Shown here one piece after another: positions 33,391 through 42,229 of a DNA stretch of 64,000 nt. How positions within the stretch are numbered: position 1 is the stretch's first letter; every line of letters begins with the position of its first letter. Below the pieces are notes generated by a model. The model was not told where the DNA came from, searched no databases, and was given only the letters and a program-made list of their open reading frames with translations. A program made the position numbers and the translations under genes. The stretch lies in contig NZ_VDUZ01000008.1 of assembly GCF_008039615.1 (NCBI RefSeq), positions 62,001 through 126,000 of the forward strand. Reading direction: 5' to 3'. The stretch is from Vineibacter terrae (lineage in GTDB: Bacteria; Pseudomonadota; Alphaproteobacteria; Reyranellales; Reyranellaceae).

Positions 33391-36014
33391 CGCGTAGGTC
33401 GGGCCACCGGGATCGTGAGCACCACCATGACGTAGAGCATGATACCCGCCAGCGGCAGCACCATAAAGCCGATCGCGGCCGCCAGCAGGTTGGCCAGCGG
33501 CGTCGAGACGATGGAGCAGGCGCCGTTCACCGCCCACGCCCAGGGCAGGAACGCCAGCCGCTTGCCGGCGAACTGGCTCAGCCCCAGCGCCATCGGCATG
33601 CCCAGCGCTACCGACAGCGGCGCCGCCAGCGCGATCACGATCAGGATCTGCAGCCAGCCGGGCCACGCCGCGGTCAGCGCCAGGACCGCATCGAGGCCCA
33701 CGAGCAGCAACAGGTTCCAGCCGATCACGACGGCCACGGCCAGCCCAACGCCGTATGACGGGCGGCTGCGGAAGCGCTCGGCGAGCCAGCTGCCGATGCC
33801 CGAGAACACCAGCATGGTGGCCAGCACCAGGCCGAAGGCCAGCACGCGGTCGTGCAGGTAGAGCGCCGCCTTCTCGATCAGGTAGATCTCCAGGAACAGG
33901 AAGCCCAGCCCCAGCCCGGCGAAATACGCCATGGCGCGCAGGAACTGGCCGGCCGGCAGCGCGCCGCCGGAGGGCCGCACCAGGGGCAGCAGCATCACCA
34001 GCAGCGCGATCACGACCGCCTGCGCCAGCACCGCGATGTTGATCAGCGTGCCCAGCTCCTCGCGCGGCACCAGCTCGATGCGCGCCAGGATGGTGCCGAG
34101 CTGCGCCAGCGGCAGCACGGCATTGACGAACGGCCGGTCCAAGGTCGGCGGCGTCAGGCGGAAGAACGCGTGGTAGGGCGAGGGCGCGCCGGCGAGGCTG
34201 GCGGCGGCTTCCGCCATCATGGCGTCCTGCGCGCCGGCCCGCGTCTCCACCGTGTCGAACGACACCACCGGCAGCTCGTTGAAGATGCGCACGCCGGCCG
34301 GGTCGATGCCGGGGTAGTGCACCGGATCGAACGAGCGCGCGTCGCAGAAGTCGCGTACTTCCTGCAGCGCCGCCGCCGGCCACGGGCTGCGCGCCACCAG
34401 GATGCGCACGTTCCAGGCCGAGCGGTAGATCACGAGATGCTGCGCCGGGTCGGCGACGCCGGAAGCCGCCAGGGCATGGCGCACCGTGCCGAACATCTTC
34501 ACGGCATAGACCGTGAACTCGCGGATCGAGACCGGGATCGAGAGCACGCCCTGCGGCGACAGCATCCGGATGTAGCCCGCCAGCACCTCGACCGACAGCG
34601 CCGCCCGGTTGGTGTCCGACTGGGTGACGAAGTCGCGGCCGATGTCGATGACGTCGAACGGGCCGCCGGCGGCGATGGCATCGACGGCCGTGGCGCCGAG
34701 GTCGCGGATGCTGACCTGCGGCTGCGGCGGGAAGGCCGGCGCCGGGCCCAGGCCGTCGAGCAGGGCATGGCGCAGGGTGCGGTCAGGCTCGATCACCGTG
34801 ACATGGCCGGCGCCGGCGCCCAGCGCCTCGTGGATGCGGAAGCCGCCCGAAGCGCCCAGCAGCAGCACCTTGTCAGGCCGCCGCAGGCGATAGGGCAGCG
34901 CATCGAGCGCGGCGCCGAAATAGCCAGTGTCGACCGTGGTCGACCGCGGCAGCGATGCCAGCCGGTTGCCGTCGGCGTAGAGGCCGTAGGCGCGCGGCAG
35001 CGTCGGGTCCGGCACGACGCCCGAATTGTTCGACATGTCGAGGTCGAGCCGCTCGGTGAAGTTGTCGAGCAGCTCATAGAGGCCCTTGGGCGAGACGCGC
35101 GTCGCCACGACGCGGCTGTCGGGCACGTTCAGCGGGCCGTAGATCTCCTTGTACTCGTTGATGCGCGCCGGGTTGAACAGGCACACCAGCACCTCGGCCG
35201 CGACCAGGGCGGCGATGGTTCCGATTCCTCCCCACGCAAAGCGTGGGGAGGTGGCCCGAAGGGCCGGAGGGGAGCCGACGTGGTCTTCATTATCGGCACC
35301 ACGGGCGCTCCCCATCCCCGACATATCGACGCGGAGCGTCGATATGTCGTTCTCGGCCACCTTCCCCGCAAGCGGGGAAGGAAAAAAGGACGCCAGCACG
35401 CCGGCCACGGCCAGCGGCAGCAGCAGGCCGGCGATCAGGAAGAAGGGATGGACCACGAACATCAGGCCGAGCACGAAGACCGCGCCCAGGCCGGCGCCGG
35501 CGAGGTCGAAGGCGTAGACGCGTCCGATCGCGGCGCTGTGCACCATGAAATAGAGCGAGATGTAGAAGCCGACCAGGAAGAAGAACGGGAACAGCGCGGC
35601 GTAGTACTGCGCGATGTTGCCCAGCTGGTCGGCCCACAGCTGCCTGTTCTGCAGCTCCAGCGGGTTGAACGGCACCAGCGTGGTCCAGGTCCAGCCCAGC
35701 GCCGCCGCCAGGATCAGGAGCGGCGGGATCACCGCCAGCAGGCGTCCGGCATGGCGCAGGATCGGGCGCTGCAGCAGCGAGGCGGCGATGCCGCTGGCCG
35801 CCAGCCCGACCATGGTCATGGAGATGACCCAGTAGCCGTACTCCGACCAGCTCGCGATCGCGAAGAACCGAGTCAGCGCGATCTCGTAGCCGATCGCGGC
35901 CATGGACACGAGGAAGAGCGGCAGCAGGCGGACGGGGGTCGCACGCGCGGCGAGATCAATCGGCACCAGCGAAACCCACTCCTGTCCACTCGAGGCGCCG
36001 CCACTGTAGCCCAT
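33387..36014 (-). CDS. Polytopic membrane protein with spermidine-synthase-like SAM domain, carrying an in-frame repeat insertion
   Basis: About 875 residues. Order: six or more N-terminal helices (about 20-265), a soluble Rossmann domain with VLLLGASGGFRIHEALGAG and VTVIEPDRTLR (about 380-410, the spermine/spermidine synthase core), then eight or so C-terminal helices (about 640-875). Fused MFS-like/spermidine synthase proteins are known but their reaction is unclear. Residues 212-263 are encoded by a Family A repeat element (35226-35381) sitting in frame between two helices. ATG 36014 is the first start outside another repeat element; the open frame further upstream is only repeat sequence. 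Overlaps the PCMT-like gene by four bases. Confidence 0.8.
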   Translation of the reverse strand: MGYSGGASSGQEWVSLVPIDLAARATPVRLLPLFLVSMAAIGYEIALTRFFAIASWSEYGYWVISMTMVGLAASGIAASLLQRPILRHAGRLLAVIPPLLILAAALGWTWTTLVPFNPLELQNRQLWADQLGNIAQYYAALFPFFFLVGFYISLYFMVHSAAIGRVYAFDLAGAGLGAVFVLGLMFVVHPFFLIAGLLLPLAVAGVLASFFPSPLAGKVAENDISTLRVDMSGMGSARGADNEDHVGSPPALRATSPRFAWGGIGTIAALVAAEVLVCLFNPARINEYKEIYGPLNVPDSRVVATRVSPKGLYELLDNFTERLDLDMSNNSGVVPDPTLPRAYGLYADGNRLASLPRSTTVDTGYFGAALDALPYRLRRPDKVLLLGASGGFRIHEALGAGAGHVTVIEPDRTLRHALLDGLGPAPAFPPQPQVSIRDLGATAVDAIAAGGPFDVIDIGRDFVTQSDTNRAALSVEVLAGYIRMLSPQGVLSIPVSIREFTVYAVKMFGTVRHALAASGVADPAQHLVIYRSAWNVRILVARSPWPAAALQEVRDFCDARSFDPVHYPGIDPAGVRIFNELPVVSFDTVETRAGAQDAMMAEAAASLAGAPSPYHAFFRLTPPTLDRPFVNAVLPLAQLGTILARIELVPREELGTLINIAVLAQAVVIALLVMLLPLVRPSGGALPAGQFLRAMAYFAGLGLGFLFLEIYLIEKAALYLHDRVLAFGLVLATMLVFSGIGSWLAERFRSRPSYGVGLAVAVVIGWNLLLLVGLDAVLALTAAWPGWLQILIVIALAAPLSVALGMPMALGLSQFAGKRLAFLPWAWAVNGACSIVSTPLANLLAAAIGFMVLPLAGIMLYVMVVLTIPVARPTR
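35226..35381. repeat. Family A element inserted in frame in a coding sequence
   Basis: 156 bases (52 codons) with the same order of blocks as the intergenic copy at 16436-16560: CTCCCCACGC...GGGGAGG, GGCCCGAAGGGCCGGAGGGG, CACGTGG-like centre, then GGCCACCTTCCCCGCAAGCG. It also holds a nested perfect hairpin, GACATATCGACGC...GCGTCGATATGTC (35321-35350), absent from the other copy. No stop codon arises in the frame of the host gene. Confidence 0.88.
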
Positions 36015-36019
36015 TTTCT

Positions 36020-36149
36020 TCCCTCCCCCAACGCAGTTGGGGGAGGTGCCCCGAAGGGGCGGAGGGGGAGCCGACGTGGTCCGTGTTGCGAAGACCACAA
36101 GGGGTCCCCTCGCCCCTTCGGGGCACCTCCCCACTTCGTGGGGACGGAA
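36020..36149. repeat. Family A element
   Basis: About 130 bases: CTCCCCCAACGCAGTTGGGGGAG, CCCCGAAGGGGCGGAGGGGG and, at the far end, GGGGCACCTCCCCACTTCGTGGGGA. It fills the gap between the AraC-type gene and the membrane protein gene, both on the minus strand, and leaves only 5 bases to the chosen start of the latter. Confidence 0.85.
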
Positions 36150-36151
36150 GA

Positions 36152-36991
36152 TCAGCCCTCGATCGGGATCCAGATCTCGATGCCGCCGAGCCCGGTGTCG
36201 GGGCTGAACGTGGCGTCGTAGCGCTCGAAGAACGGCGCGTCGGCGGCCTTGTGGCCGGACTGCGGCAGCCAGGTGTCCCAGATCGCGGTGAAGGTGCTGC
36301 GGATGGCGGCGATGTGGTCGCGGTGCGCGAAGACGGCATAGCGCGCCGGCGCGATGCGCAGGGGCGTCAGCGCCTGGGGCAGGTCCGAGAAGCTGCCGAC
36401 CTCGACGCCGCAGAGATAGTCGACATTGCCGTTGTCATCGCCGTTATGCGCGACGCCGTAGGCGGCCGCGCCGACCTGGCCGGCGATGTTGCCGATATAG
36501 GGATGGAAGCGCTGCCATTGCGCCGGCATGCCCATGGCGGTCTCGCAGGAATAGCGCTGGTTGATGCCGGCGATCAGCAGCGGCCTCGGCGTCATCTCGA
36601 TGCGTGGCGCCTCGAGCGCCTTGCCGGTGGCGTACCTCATGTTGAACGGCTCCGTCAGTGCGATGTTGTCGACATGGCCCTGGGCCCGCACCGCCTCGGG
36701 CGTTAGCCCGAGCTGGTCGCGGAAGGCCCGGGTGAACGCCTCGTGCGAGGCGTAGCCCGCGTCGAGCGCGACGGCCAGGATGTCCGGCGCGCCGCCGGCC
36801 AGCGCCCGGGCCGCTTCCGTCAGGCGCCTGTTGCGGGCGTAGCGCATGACCGGCCAGCCGGTCAGCGACGCGAACGCCCGCGTCAGGTGGTACGGCGACA
36901 CGCCGCAATTGGCCGCGACATCCTCCAGGGTGAGAGGCGCGGCGTAGTGGCTCTCGACATACCAGATGGCCTTGCGTGCCGGTGTCGTCAT
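36152..36991 (-). CDS. AraC-family regulator with GyrI-like effector domain
   Basis: 279-residue transcription factor. Two helix-turn-helix motifs of the AraC type come first (about 10-110: LEDVAANCGVSPYHLTRAFA and ILAVALDAGYASHEAFTRAF), followed by a GyrI-like small-molecule binding domain (about 120-279: RPLLIAGINQRYSCE, YAVFAHRDHIAAI, GGIEIWIPIE). This Rob/SoxS-BmrR-like arrangement usually senses cationic drugs or aromatic compounds. The target is unknown; the gene is the first minus-strand gene upstream of the membrane protein/PCMT pair, which it could control (inference). Confidence 0.88.
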   Translation of the reverse strand: MTTPARKAIWYVESHYAAPLTLEDVAANCGVSPYHLTRAFASLTGWPVMRYARNRRLTEAARALAGGAPDILAVALDAGYASHEAFTRAFRDQLGLTPEAVRAQGHVDNIALTEPFNMRYATGKALEAPRIEMTPRPLLIAGINQRYSCETAMGMPAQWQRFHPYIGNIAGQVGAAAYGVAHNGDDNGNVDYLCGVEVGSFSDLPQALTPLRIAPARYAVFAHRDHIAAIRSTFTAIWDTWLPQSGHKAADAPFFERYDATFSPDTGLGGIEIWIPIEG

Positions 36992-37162
36992 CCGCCCTCG
37001 CTCTCGACGCGGCGCCTGCTGTAGGCGCTTGCCGGTATCCGCGCTTGATCGTTCTTGCGCATGGCGGCCCGCGAATTGCCAGCACGACGGCACGCCGGTC
37101 ACGGCCGAGGACCGCATAGCCTCGCTGAAGCGCGGGTGGCGCGCGCCGCGGGACGGGACGGC

Positions 37163-38491
37163 TCAGCGGAAGCGCGGGATCCCCACGCCCGAGGCGCACC
37201 TCTGCCAGGCCTCGATCCAGCGCTGCCGGCCGCGCGGATCGTCGGCCGTGCGCTCGGCATGGGCATTGGCCCGGCAGACGCTCACGCACAGCGAATGCCC
37301 CTGCGCCTCGCAGTAGCGGCTGATGGCGCCGATGGCGGCGGCCACATCGGCGGCGCGGTCGAAGTCGGGAACGACCTGCCAGGGCAGCGGCGTGACGCCG
37401 GGCGGCAGCTCGAAATGCCGGCGCGCATCGCCCGACAGCGCGGCCACGATCGCCCGCGCCTCGCCCTCGGCGGTGACCGGCGGCAGCTCGAACGCCGCTG
37501 TCGTGGCCTCGGCCGGCGTCAACGGCCGCCATGAAGCGGCGCGGCTTCGCGCCTCCGCCAGGTCGGCGCTCGCCATCGTGCCCTGCAGGCGTGCCTGCGT
37601 GCCGGCCGCCGTGCGCGTTTCCGGCCGGCGGGCCGCGATCAGGATCCACGTGTAGGCCTGCACCGGATCGGGCGCGACGATGATCCTGCCGTCGCGCGCC
37701 AGGCCTTCATCGAACAGCTGGATCACGCGCTCCAGCGCCGGCTTGTGCTCCAGGTGCGCCGCCCGCATCAGCCAGCGATAGCCTTCGGCCGGATCCGGCG
37801 CGGCGCCTCTGCCGTCCAGCAGCATCAGGCCCAGCGCCGCCATGGCCGGGGCATCGCCGCCCGACGCCGCGCGGCGATGCATCTCGATCACGGCGGCGCG
37901 GTCGGGCGGCACGCCGGGCGCCCCCACCGTCAGCCGCCGCCCGAGAAGCTGGCGAGCGCGCCTGTCGCCCGAATCGGCGGCCTGCCGCAGCAGCTGCATC
38001 GAGCCGGCCACGTCGCGCACCGTGCCGCGGCCGTAGAGCATCATCTCCGACAGCGCCATCTGCGCTGCGGTGCTGCCGGCCTGCGCCGCTTGCCGTAGCC
38101 CCGAGGCGATGCGCGCCTCGTCGGCGGCCGGCTCAAGGCCGTCGCTGCGCAGGTCGTTGTAGCGCAGCGCCGCCTCGGGATTGCCCTGCTCGGCCGAACG
38201 GCCGAACCAGCCGATCGCGCTGCGCCGCCCGTCGCTGCCGGCGAAGCCGCGGCCCGCCGCGAGCCGGCTGGCCAGCACGTGTTGCGCCAGGCGATCGCCC
38301 TGCACGGCGCGCTCCAGCAACCGCAGATCGTCGGCCGGCAGCGGGCAGGGCGTGATCACCCGCGCCAGCCCGCAGCGCGATCGCAGGTCCTGCAGTGTCG
38401 CCGGCGCGTGCTCGACATCGTAGCGTCCGTCCTGCGCCGCGGCCGGCCATGCCAGCAGCATCACCAGTAGCCCGCATATCGAGCGTGCCAT
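37163..38491 (-). CDS. Sel1-repeat (TPR-like) secreted protein
   Basis: 442 residues. Signal peptide at 1-19 (ARSICGLLVMLLAWPAAA-Q), then a run of Sel1-like repeats from about 65 to 280 (for example GDRLAQHVLASRLAAGRGF, GNPEAALRYNDLRSDGL, GSTAAQMALSEMMLYGRG, GDAPAMAALGLMLLDGRG), a helical scaffold for protein contacts in the periplasm. The C-terminal part (about 330-442) has four cysteines (CEAQGHSLCVSVCRANA and WQRCASG) that may form disulfides. No enzyme motif. Divergent from the deacetylase gene across 95 bases. Confidence 0.82.
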   Translation of the reverse strand: MARSICGLLVMLLAWPAAAQDGRYDVEHAPATLQDLRSRCGLARVITPCPLPADDLRLLERAVQGDRLAQHVLASRLAAGRGFAGSDGRRSAIGWFGRSAEQGNPEAALRYNDLRSDGLEPAADEARIASGLRQAAQAGSTAAQMALSEMMLYGRGTVRDVAGSMQLLRQAADSGDRRARQLLGRRLTVGAPGVPPDRAAVIEMHRRAASGGDAPAMAALGLMLLDGRGAAPDPAEGYRWLMRAAHLEHKPALERVIQLFDEGLARDGRIIVAPDPVQAYTWILIAARRPETRTAAGTQARLQGTMASADLAEARSRAASWRPLTPAEATTAAFELPPVTAEGEARAIVAALSGDARRHFELPPGVTPLPWQVVPDFDRAADVAAAIGAISRYCEAQGHSLCVSVCRANAHAERTADDPRGRQRWIEAWQRCASGVGIPRFR

Positions 38492-38586
38492 CGCATCTCC
38501 TGGTCGACTCGACCTGGTTCCATGTGGCAGGGAGTCGTGATTCCGGATACTACCGCATGACCGCGATCATTTATCGAGAGTCCGCA

Positions 38587-39486
38587 ATGCGTGATTTCGT
38601 GGGCTATGGCGCCAACCCGCCCCATGCCGGCTGGCCCGACGGCGCGCGGATCGCGCTCAACGTCGTGCTCAATTACGAGGAAGGGTCGGAATACGCGATC
38701 ACCGAGGGCGACGGCCGTGTCGAGGTCGGCCTGGCGGAGGCGCCGGGCGGGCGGTTGCCCCCCGGCGAGCGCGATATCGCCTTCGAGACGATGTACGAGT
38801 ACGGCAGCCGGGTCGGCTTCTGGCGCATCCATCGCCTGATGCAGGAACGCAACCTGCCGATGACGGTGTTCGGCTGTGCCGTGGCGCTCGAGCGCAATCC
38901 CGCGGCCGCGCAGGCCATCGCCGAGGCCGGCCACGACATCTGCTGCCACGGCTGGCGCTGGGTGGAGCACTTCCGGCTGTCGCAGAGCGAGGAGCGCGAC
39001 CACATCCGGCGCGCGGTGGCGAGCATCCGCAGCCTGACGGGGCAACGCCCCGAGGGCTGGTACTGCCGCTACGGCCCCAGCGCGAACACGCGACGGCTCC
39101 TCGTCGAGGAGGGCGGATTCCTGTACGATTCGGATGCATACAACGACGAGCTGCCCTACTGGGTGACGGAGATGGGCAGGCCGCATCTGGTCGTGCCCTA
39201 CACCATGGATTCGAACGACGGGAAGTTCTGCCATCCCGCGGGCTTTGCCACCGGCAGCGATTTCTTCGAGTATCTGCGGGCAACGTTCGACGTGCTTTAC
39301 GCCGAAGGTGCGGCTGCCCCGAAGATGATGTCGGTGGGATTGCATTGCCGCATCACCGGGCGCCCGGCCCGGTCGGAAGGTTTCGCGCGGTTCCTGGACT
39401 ACGTGATGAAGCGCGAGGGAGTCTGGATTTGCCGTCGTCTCGACATCGCGAAGCACTGGATCGCCGTGCATCCGCATCGGCCGTGA
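38587..39486 (+). CDS. PuuE-type polysaccharide deacetylase family hydrolase
   Basis: 299-residue NodB-fold metal hydrolase of the allantoinase PuuE subgroup. Diagnostic pieces: GYGANPPHAGWPDGARIALN at the N-terminus, NYEEGSE, the metal histidine in DICCHGWRW (about 120) and the wall motif RYGPSANTRRLLVEEGGFLYDSDAYNDELPYW. PuuE-like enzymes open cyclic ureides or remove N-acyl groups, not only sugars. ATG 38587 follows GAGAG at a good distance; ATG 38557 in the same frame is possible. Its stop overlaps the GntR start (GTGA), so it belongs to the GntR-controlled cluster. Confidence 0.87.
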   Translation: MRDFVGYGANPPHAGWPDGARIALNVVLNYEEGSEYAITEGDGRVEVGLAEAPGGRLPPGERDIAFETMYEYGSRVGFWRIHRLMQERNLPMTVFGCAVALERNPAAAQAIAEAGHDICCHGWRWVEHFRLSQSEERDHIRRAVASIRSLTGQRPEGWYCRYGPSANTRRLLVEEGGFLYDSDAYNDELPYWVTEMGRPHLVVPYTMDSNDGKFCHPAGFATGSDFFEYLRATFDVLYAEGAAAPKMMSVGLHCRITGRPARSEGFARFLDYVMKREGVWICRRLDIAKHWIAVHPHRP

Positions 39487-40130
39487 GGCCGCCCCGGCCC
39501 AAGCCGTATCAGCTCATGGACATGATGCGGCGGGCCGTCATCACGGGCCGCTATGCCCCCGGCCAGGCTTTGCGCGAGGAGACGCTGGAAGCCGAATACC
39601 GGGTCAGTCGTGGCCCGATCCGCGAGGCCCTGCGATTGCTGGAGCTGCGCGGCCTCGTCACTCATGCCCCGCGCCGCGGCTTCCGGGTGAGGACCTACAC
39701 GGTCAAGGACATCGAGGATCTCTACCGCATGCGTGCCCTTCTCGAGCGGCATGCGGTCGAGTGCCTGAGGGACGCGGCGCTCGACGCGCTGGTGGAGAGG
39801 CTGGAGGCCAGCAATGCGCGGATGGCAACGCAGTTGAACAAGGGCAACATCGAAGGGTACCTGGCCGAGAACGTGACGTTCCATACCCTTGTCATCGACG
39901 CCAGCGGCAACGAGCCGCTCAAGCGCACGCTCAACGTGCTCAACGAGATGGCCGAGCCGCTGCGCTATGCGCTGCTGTCGCGAAACCTGAAGAAGGGACG
40001 GTCGCTCGCCGACCACCGCCGCATCACCGAGCTCCTGCGCAGCGGGCGCATCGATGTCGCCGCCAGCACCACCGAGGCGCACATCCTGGACAACCTGCCG
40101 GCGCTGCTGGCGCTGGCAGATAAATTGTAG
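39483..40130 (+). CDS. GntR-family (FCD) transcriptional regulator of the adjacent catabolic cluster
   Basis: 215-residue FadR/FCD-type regulator. Winged helix at about 10-70 with the GntR recognition part LEAEYRVSRGPIREALRLLELRGLV; FCD ligand domain from about 85, with metal-binding residues in the segments RALLERHAVE, NVTFHTLVIDASGN and LADHRRITELL. GTG 39483 overlaps the deacetylase stop by four bases; this start gives an N-terminus just before the first helix. The stop codon itself lies inside the palindromic operator at 40122-40138, so the protein very likely represses the lyase promoter that follows. Confidence 0.9.
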   Translation: MRPPRPKPYQLMDMMRRAVITGRYAPGQALREETLEAEYRVSRGPIREALRLLELRGLVTHAPRRGFRVRTYTVKDIEDLYRMRALLERHAVECLRDAALDALVERLEASNARMATQLNKGNIEGYLAENVTFHTLVIDASGNEPLKRTLNVLNEMAEPLRYALLSRNLKKGRSLADHRRITELLRSGRIDVAASTTEAHILDNLPALLALADKL

Positions 40131-40138
40131 ACAATTTT
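40122..40138. promoter_or_regulatory. Predicted GntR operator, site 1
   Basis: Perfect dyad AAATTGT-AG-ACAATTT (40122-40137), the TTGT-N2-ACAA pattern expected of FadR/FCD-type GntR regulators. It spans the stop codon of the regulator gene and ends 47 bases before the CitE-like start. A 17-base identical copy lies before the TRAP operon at 47182-47198 and nowhere else that I found in the window. Confidence 0.78.
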
Positions 40139-40184
40139 TATACCGCCAACTAGGTTCTCTCCGGTTGCAGACGCTGGGGAAGGC

Positions 40185-41045
40185 ATGGTGCAGCGGCTCA
40201 GGCGCAGCAAGTTGTTCGTGCCGGGCAATCGCCCGGACCTGATGAGGAAAGCGGCTGCCGGCCCCGCCGACAGCCTCTCGTTCGATCTCGAGGATGCGGT
40301 GCCGCAGGACGGCAAGAGCGGCGCCCGCGAGATCACCGCCGCCTTCCTGGCGGCCGGCGCGTCAGGCTGCGGCAAGCAGATTGTGGTGCGCGTCAACGCC
40401 CTGGACACGGGCCTGATGATCGCCGACATCCTGGCGGTCGCGTCCGCTCCTCTGCATGCCATCAATGTTCCCAAGTGCGAGAGTCCGCGCGATCTGCATG
40501 TTGCCGACGCGGTTCTCGCCCATGTGGAGGCCGGGCGCGGCCTGCCGCGGGGAAGCATCGGCCTCATGGCCACCATCGAGACACCGGCGGGGCTGCGCAA
40601 CGCCCACGCGATCGCGGGCGCCTGTCCGCGCGTGGACGCCATCCAGCTCGGCCTCGGTGATCTCAAGGCCGTCACGGGCATGCGGCCGCAGACGCATCGC
40701 CTGGGTGCCGTGCGCACCCTGGTGATCCTGGCGGCCGCCGAGGCCGGCATCGCGGCGTTCGACAGCGCCTTCGTCAATGTGGTGGACGCTGCCGCCTTCG
40801 AGACCGATGCCACCGAGGCGCGCGATCTCGGGTTCGCCGGCAAGAGCTGCATCCATCCCAGCCAGGTCGAGCCCTGCAACCGGATCTTCGCTCCGGCGGA
40901 TAGCGACATCGAGGAGGCGCGCGCCTTGCTGAGAACATATGACGATGCCGCGCAGCGCGGCATCGGCGCGGTCCTGTTCCGCGGCCGGCTGGTCGATGCC
41001 GTCCATGCCGCCGAGGCGCGGAAATTCCTGGGTCAGCTGTCGTGA
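40185..41045 (+). CDS. HpcH/HpaI (CitE-like) aldolase/lyase
   Basis: 286-residue TIM-barrel enzyme of the citrate-lyase beta/malyl-CoA lyase family. RSKLFVPGNRPDLMRKA at the N-terminus, SLSFDLEDAVPQ (metal Asp), VVRVN, LMATIETPAGL (metal Glu) and GKSCIHPSQVE are all present. It cleaves a 3-hydroxyacyl-CoA to acetyl-CoA or a keto acid, or condenses the reverse. GGGGAAGG before ATG 40185. First gene after the operator, overlapping the CoA transferase by four bases, so the two likely supply and cleave an acyl-CoA in turn. Confidence 0.88.
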   Translation: MVQRLRRSKLFVPGNRPDLMRKAAAGPADSLSFDLEDAVPQDGKSGAREITAAFLAAGASGCGKQIVVRVNALDTGLMIADILAVASAPLHAINVPKCESPRDLHVADAVLAHVEAGRGLPRGSIGLMATIETPAGLRNAHAIAGACPRVDAIQLGLGDLKAVTGMRPQTHRLGAVRTLVILAAAEAGIAAFDSAFVNVVDAAAFETDATEARDLGFAGKSCIHPSQVEPCNRIFAPADSDIEEARALLRTYDDAAQRGIGAVLFRGRLVDAVHAAEARKFLGQLS

Positions 41046-42229
41046 GCGGCCCCCTCGACGGCCTGCGCGTGATCGACGCGGCATCGCTGTTCGCCGGCCC
41101 GGTGATCGCGAGCCTCCTGGGTGATTTCGGCGCCGATGTCATCAAGGTCGAGCATCCCGGCGGCGACGCGCTGCGCAAGACCGGCTACCAGAAGGACGGC
41201 GTGCCCCTGTGGTGGAAGGTCGTGGCGCGCAACAAGCGCTGCATCACGCTCGACCTCAAGAAAGGGGGCGACATCTTCAAGAAGCTTGTCGCCGGTGCCG
41301 ACGTGGTCATCGAGAATTTCCGTCCGGGAACGCTCGAGAAGTGGGGCCTGGGCTGGGACGTCCTGTCCGCCATCAACCCGCGCCTCGTCATGGTGCGTGT
41401 CACGGGCTTCGGCCAGACGGGCCCCTACAGCAGCAAGCCGGGCTTCGGCACGCTGGCGGAAGCCATGAGCGGCTTCGCGCACATCACCGGCACGCCCGAT
41501 GGTCCGCCCACGCTGCCGCCGTTCGGACTGGCGGACGGGATCGCCGCCCATTACGGCACCTTTGCGACCATGTTCGCGCTCTATGAGCGCGACGCGAAGG
41601 GCAGCGGCAAGGGACAGTTCATCGACCTGTCGCTCTATGAGCCGATCTTCGCACTGCTGGGCTACCAGCCGACCCTGTTCGATCAGCTCGGCGTGATCCA
41701 GGGCCGCACCGGCAACCGCTCCGTCAACAATGCGCCGCGCAATGCCTACCAGACCAGGGAAGGGCGTTGGGTCGCCCTGTCGGCAGCCGCGCCATCGATC
41801 GTCGAGCGCGTGCTGACGTTGACCGGCGGACCCGCGGCCGCGGCCGATCCGCGGTTCAGGACGGCGCGCGGCCGTGTCGAGCATGTCGAGGAGATCGACG
41901 CCATCGTCGGCGGCTGGATCGGCCGGCACACGCTGGCCGAGGTGCTGCAGGCGTTCGAGGCCTACGAAGGCGCCATCGCGCCGGTCTACGATGTCGCCCA
42001 GATCTTCGAGGATCCGCAGTACGCGGCCCGTTGTGACGTGATCGACGTGCCGGACGAGGAGCTGGGGACGGTGAAGATGCAAAACGCCTTTCCGTTCATG
42101 TCGCGGACGCCGGGCCGCGTGCGGCATGCCGGCCCGCGGCTCGGCGCCCACAACGCCGATATCCTGGTCCGCGAGCTCGGCCTCACCGAGGCCGAGCTCG
42201 GCGACCTGAAGAGCCGGGGCGTCATATGA
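41042..42229 (+). CDS. CaiB/BaiF-type CoA transferase
   Basis: 395-residue class III CoA transferase. GLRVIDAASLFAGPVIASLL, LGDFGADVIKVEHPGGD, VVARNKRCITLDLKKGG and the catalytic Asp region FGLADGIAAHY (about 160) followed by GKGQFIDLSLYEP. GTG start overlaps the lyase stop; its own stop overlaps the isochorismatase start (ATGA). It would activate the pathway acid to its CoA ester for the CitE-like lyase. Confidence 0.92.
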   Translation: MSGPLDGLRVIDAASLFAGPVIASLLGDFGADVIKVEHPGGDALRKTGYQKDGVPLWWKVVARNKRCITLDLKKGGDIFKKLVAGADVVIENFRPGTLEKWGLGWDVLSAINPRLVMVRVTGFGQTGPYSSKPGFGTLAEAMSGFAHITGTPDGPPTLPPFGLADGIAAHYGTFATMFALYERDAKGSGKGQFIDLSLYEPIFALLGYQPTLFDQLGVIQGRTGNRSVNNAPRNAYQTREGRWVALSAAAPSIVERVLTLTGGPAAAADPRFRTARGRVEHVEEIDAIVGGWIGRHTLAEVLQAFEAYEGAIAPVYDVAQIFEDPQYAARCDVIDVPDEELGTVKMQNAFPFMSRTPGRVRHAGPRLGAHNADILVRELGLTEAELGDLKSRGVI

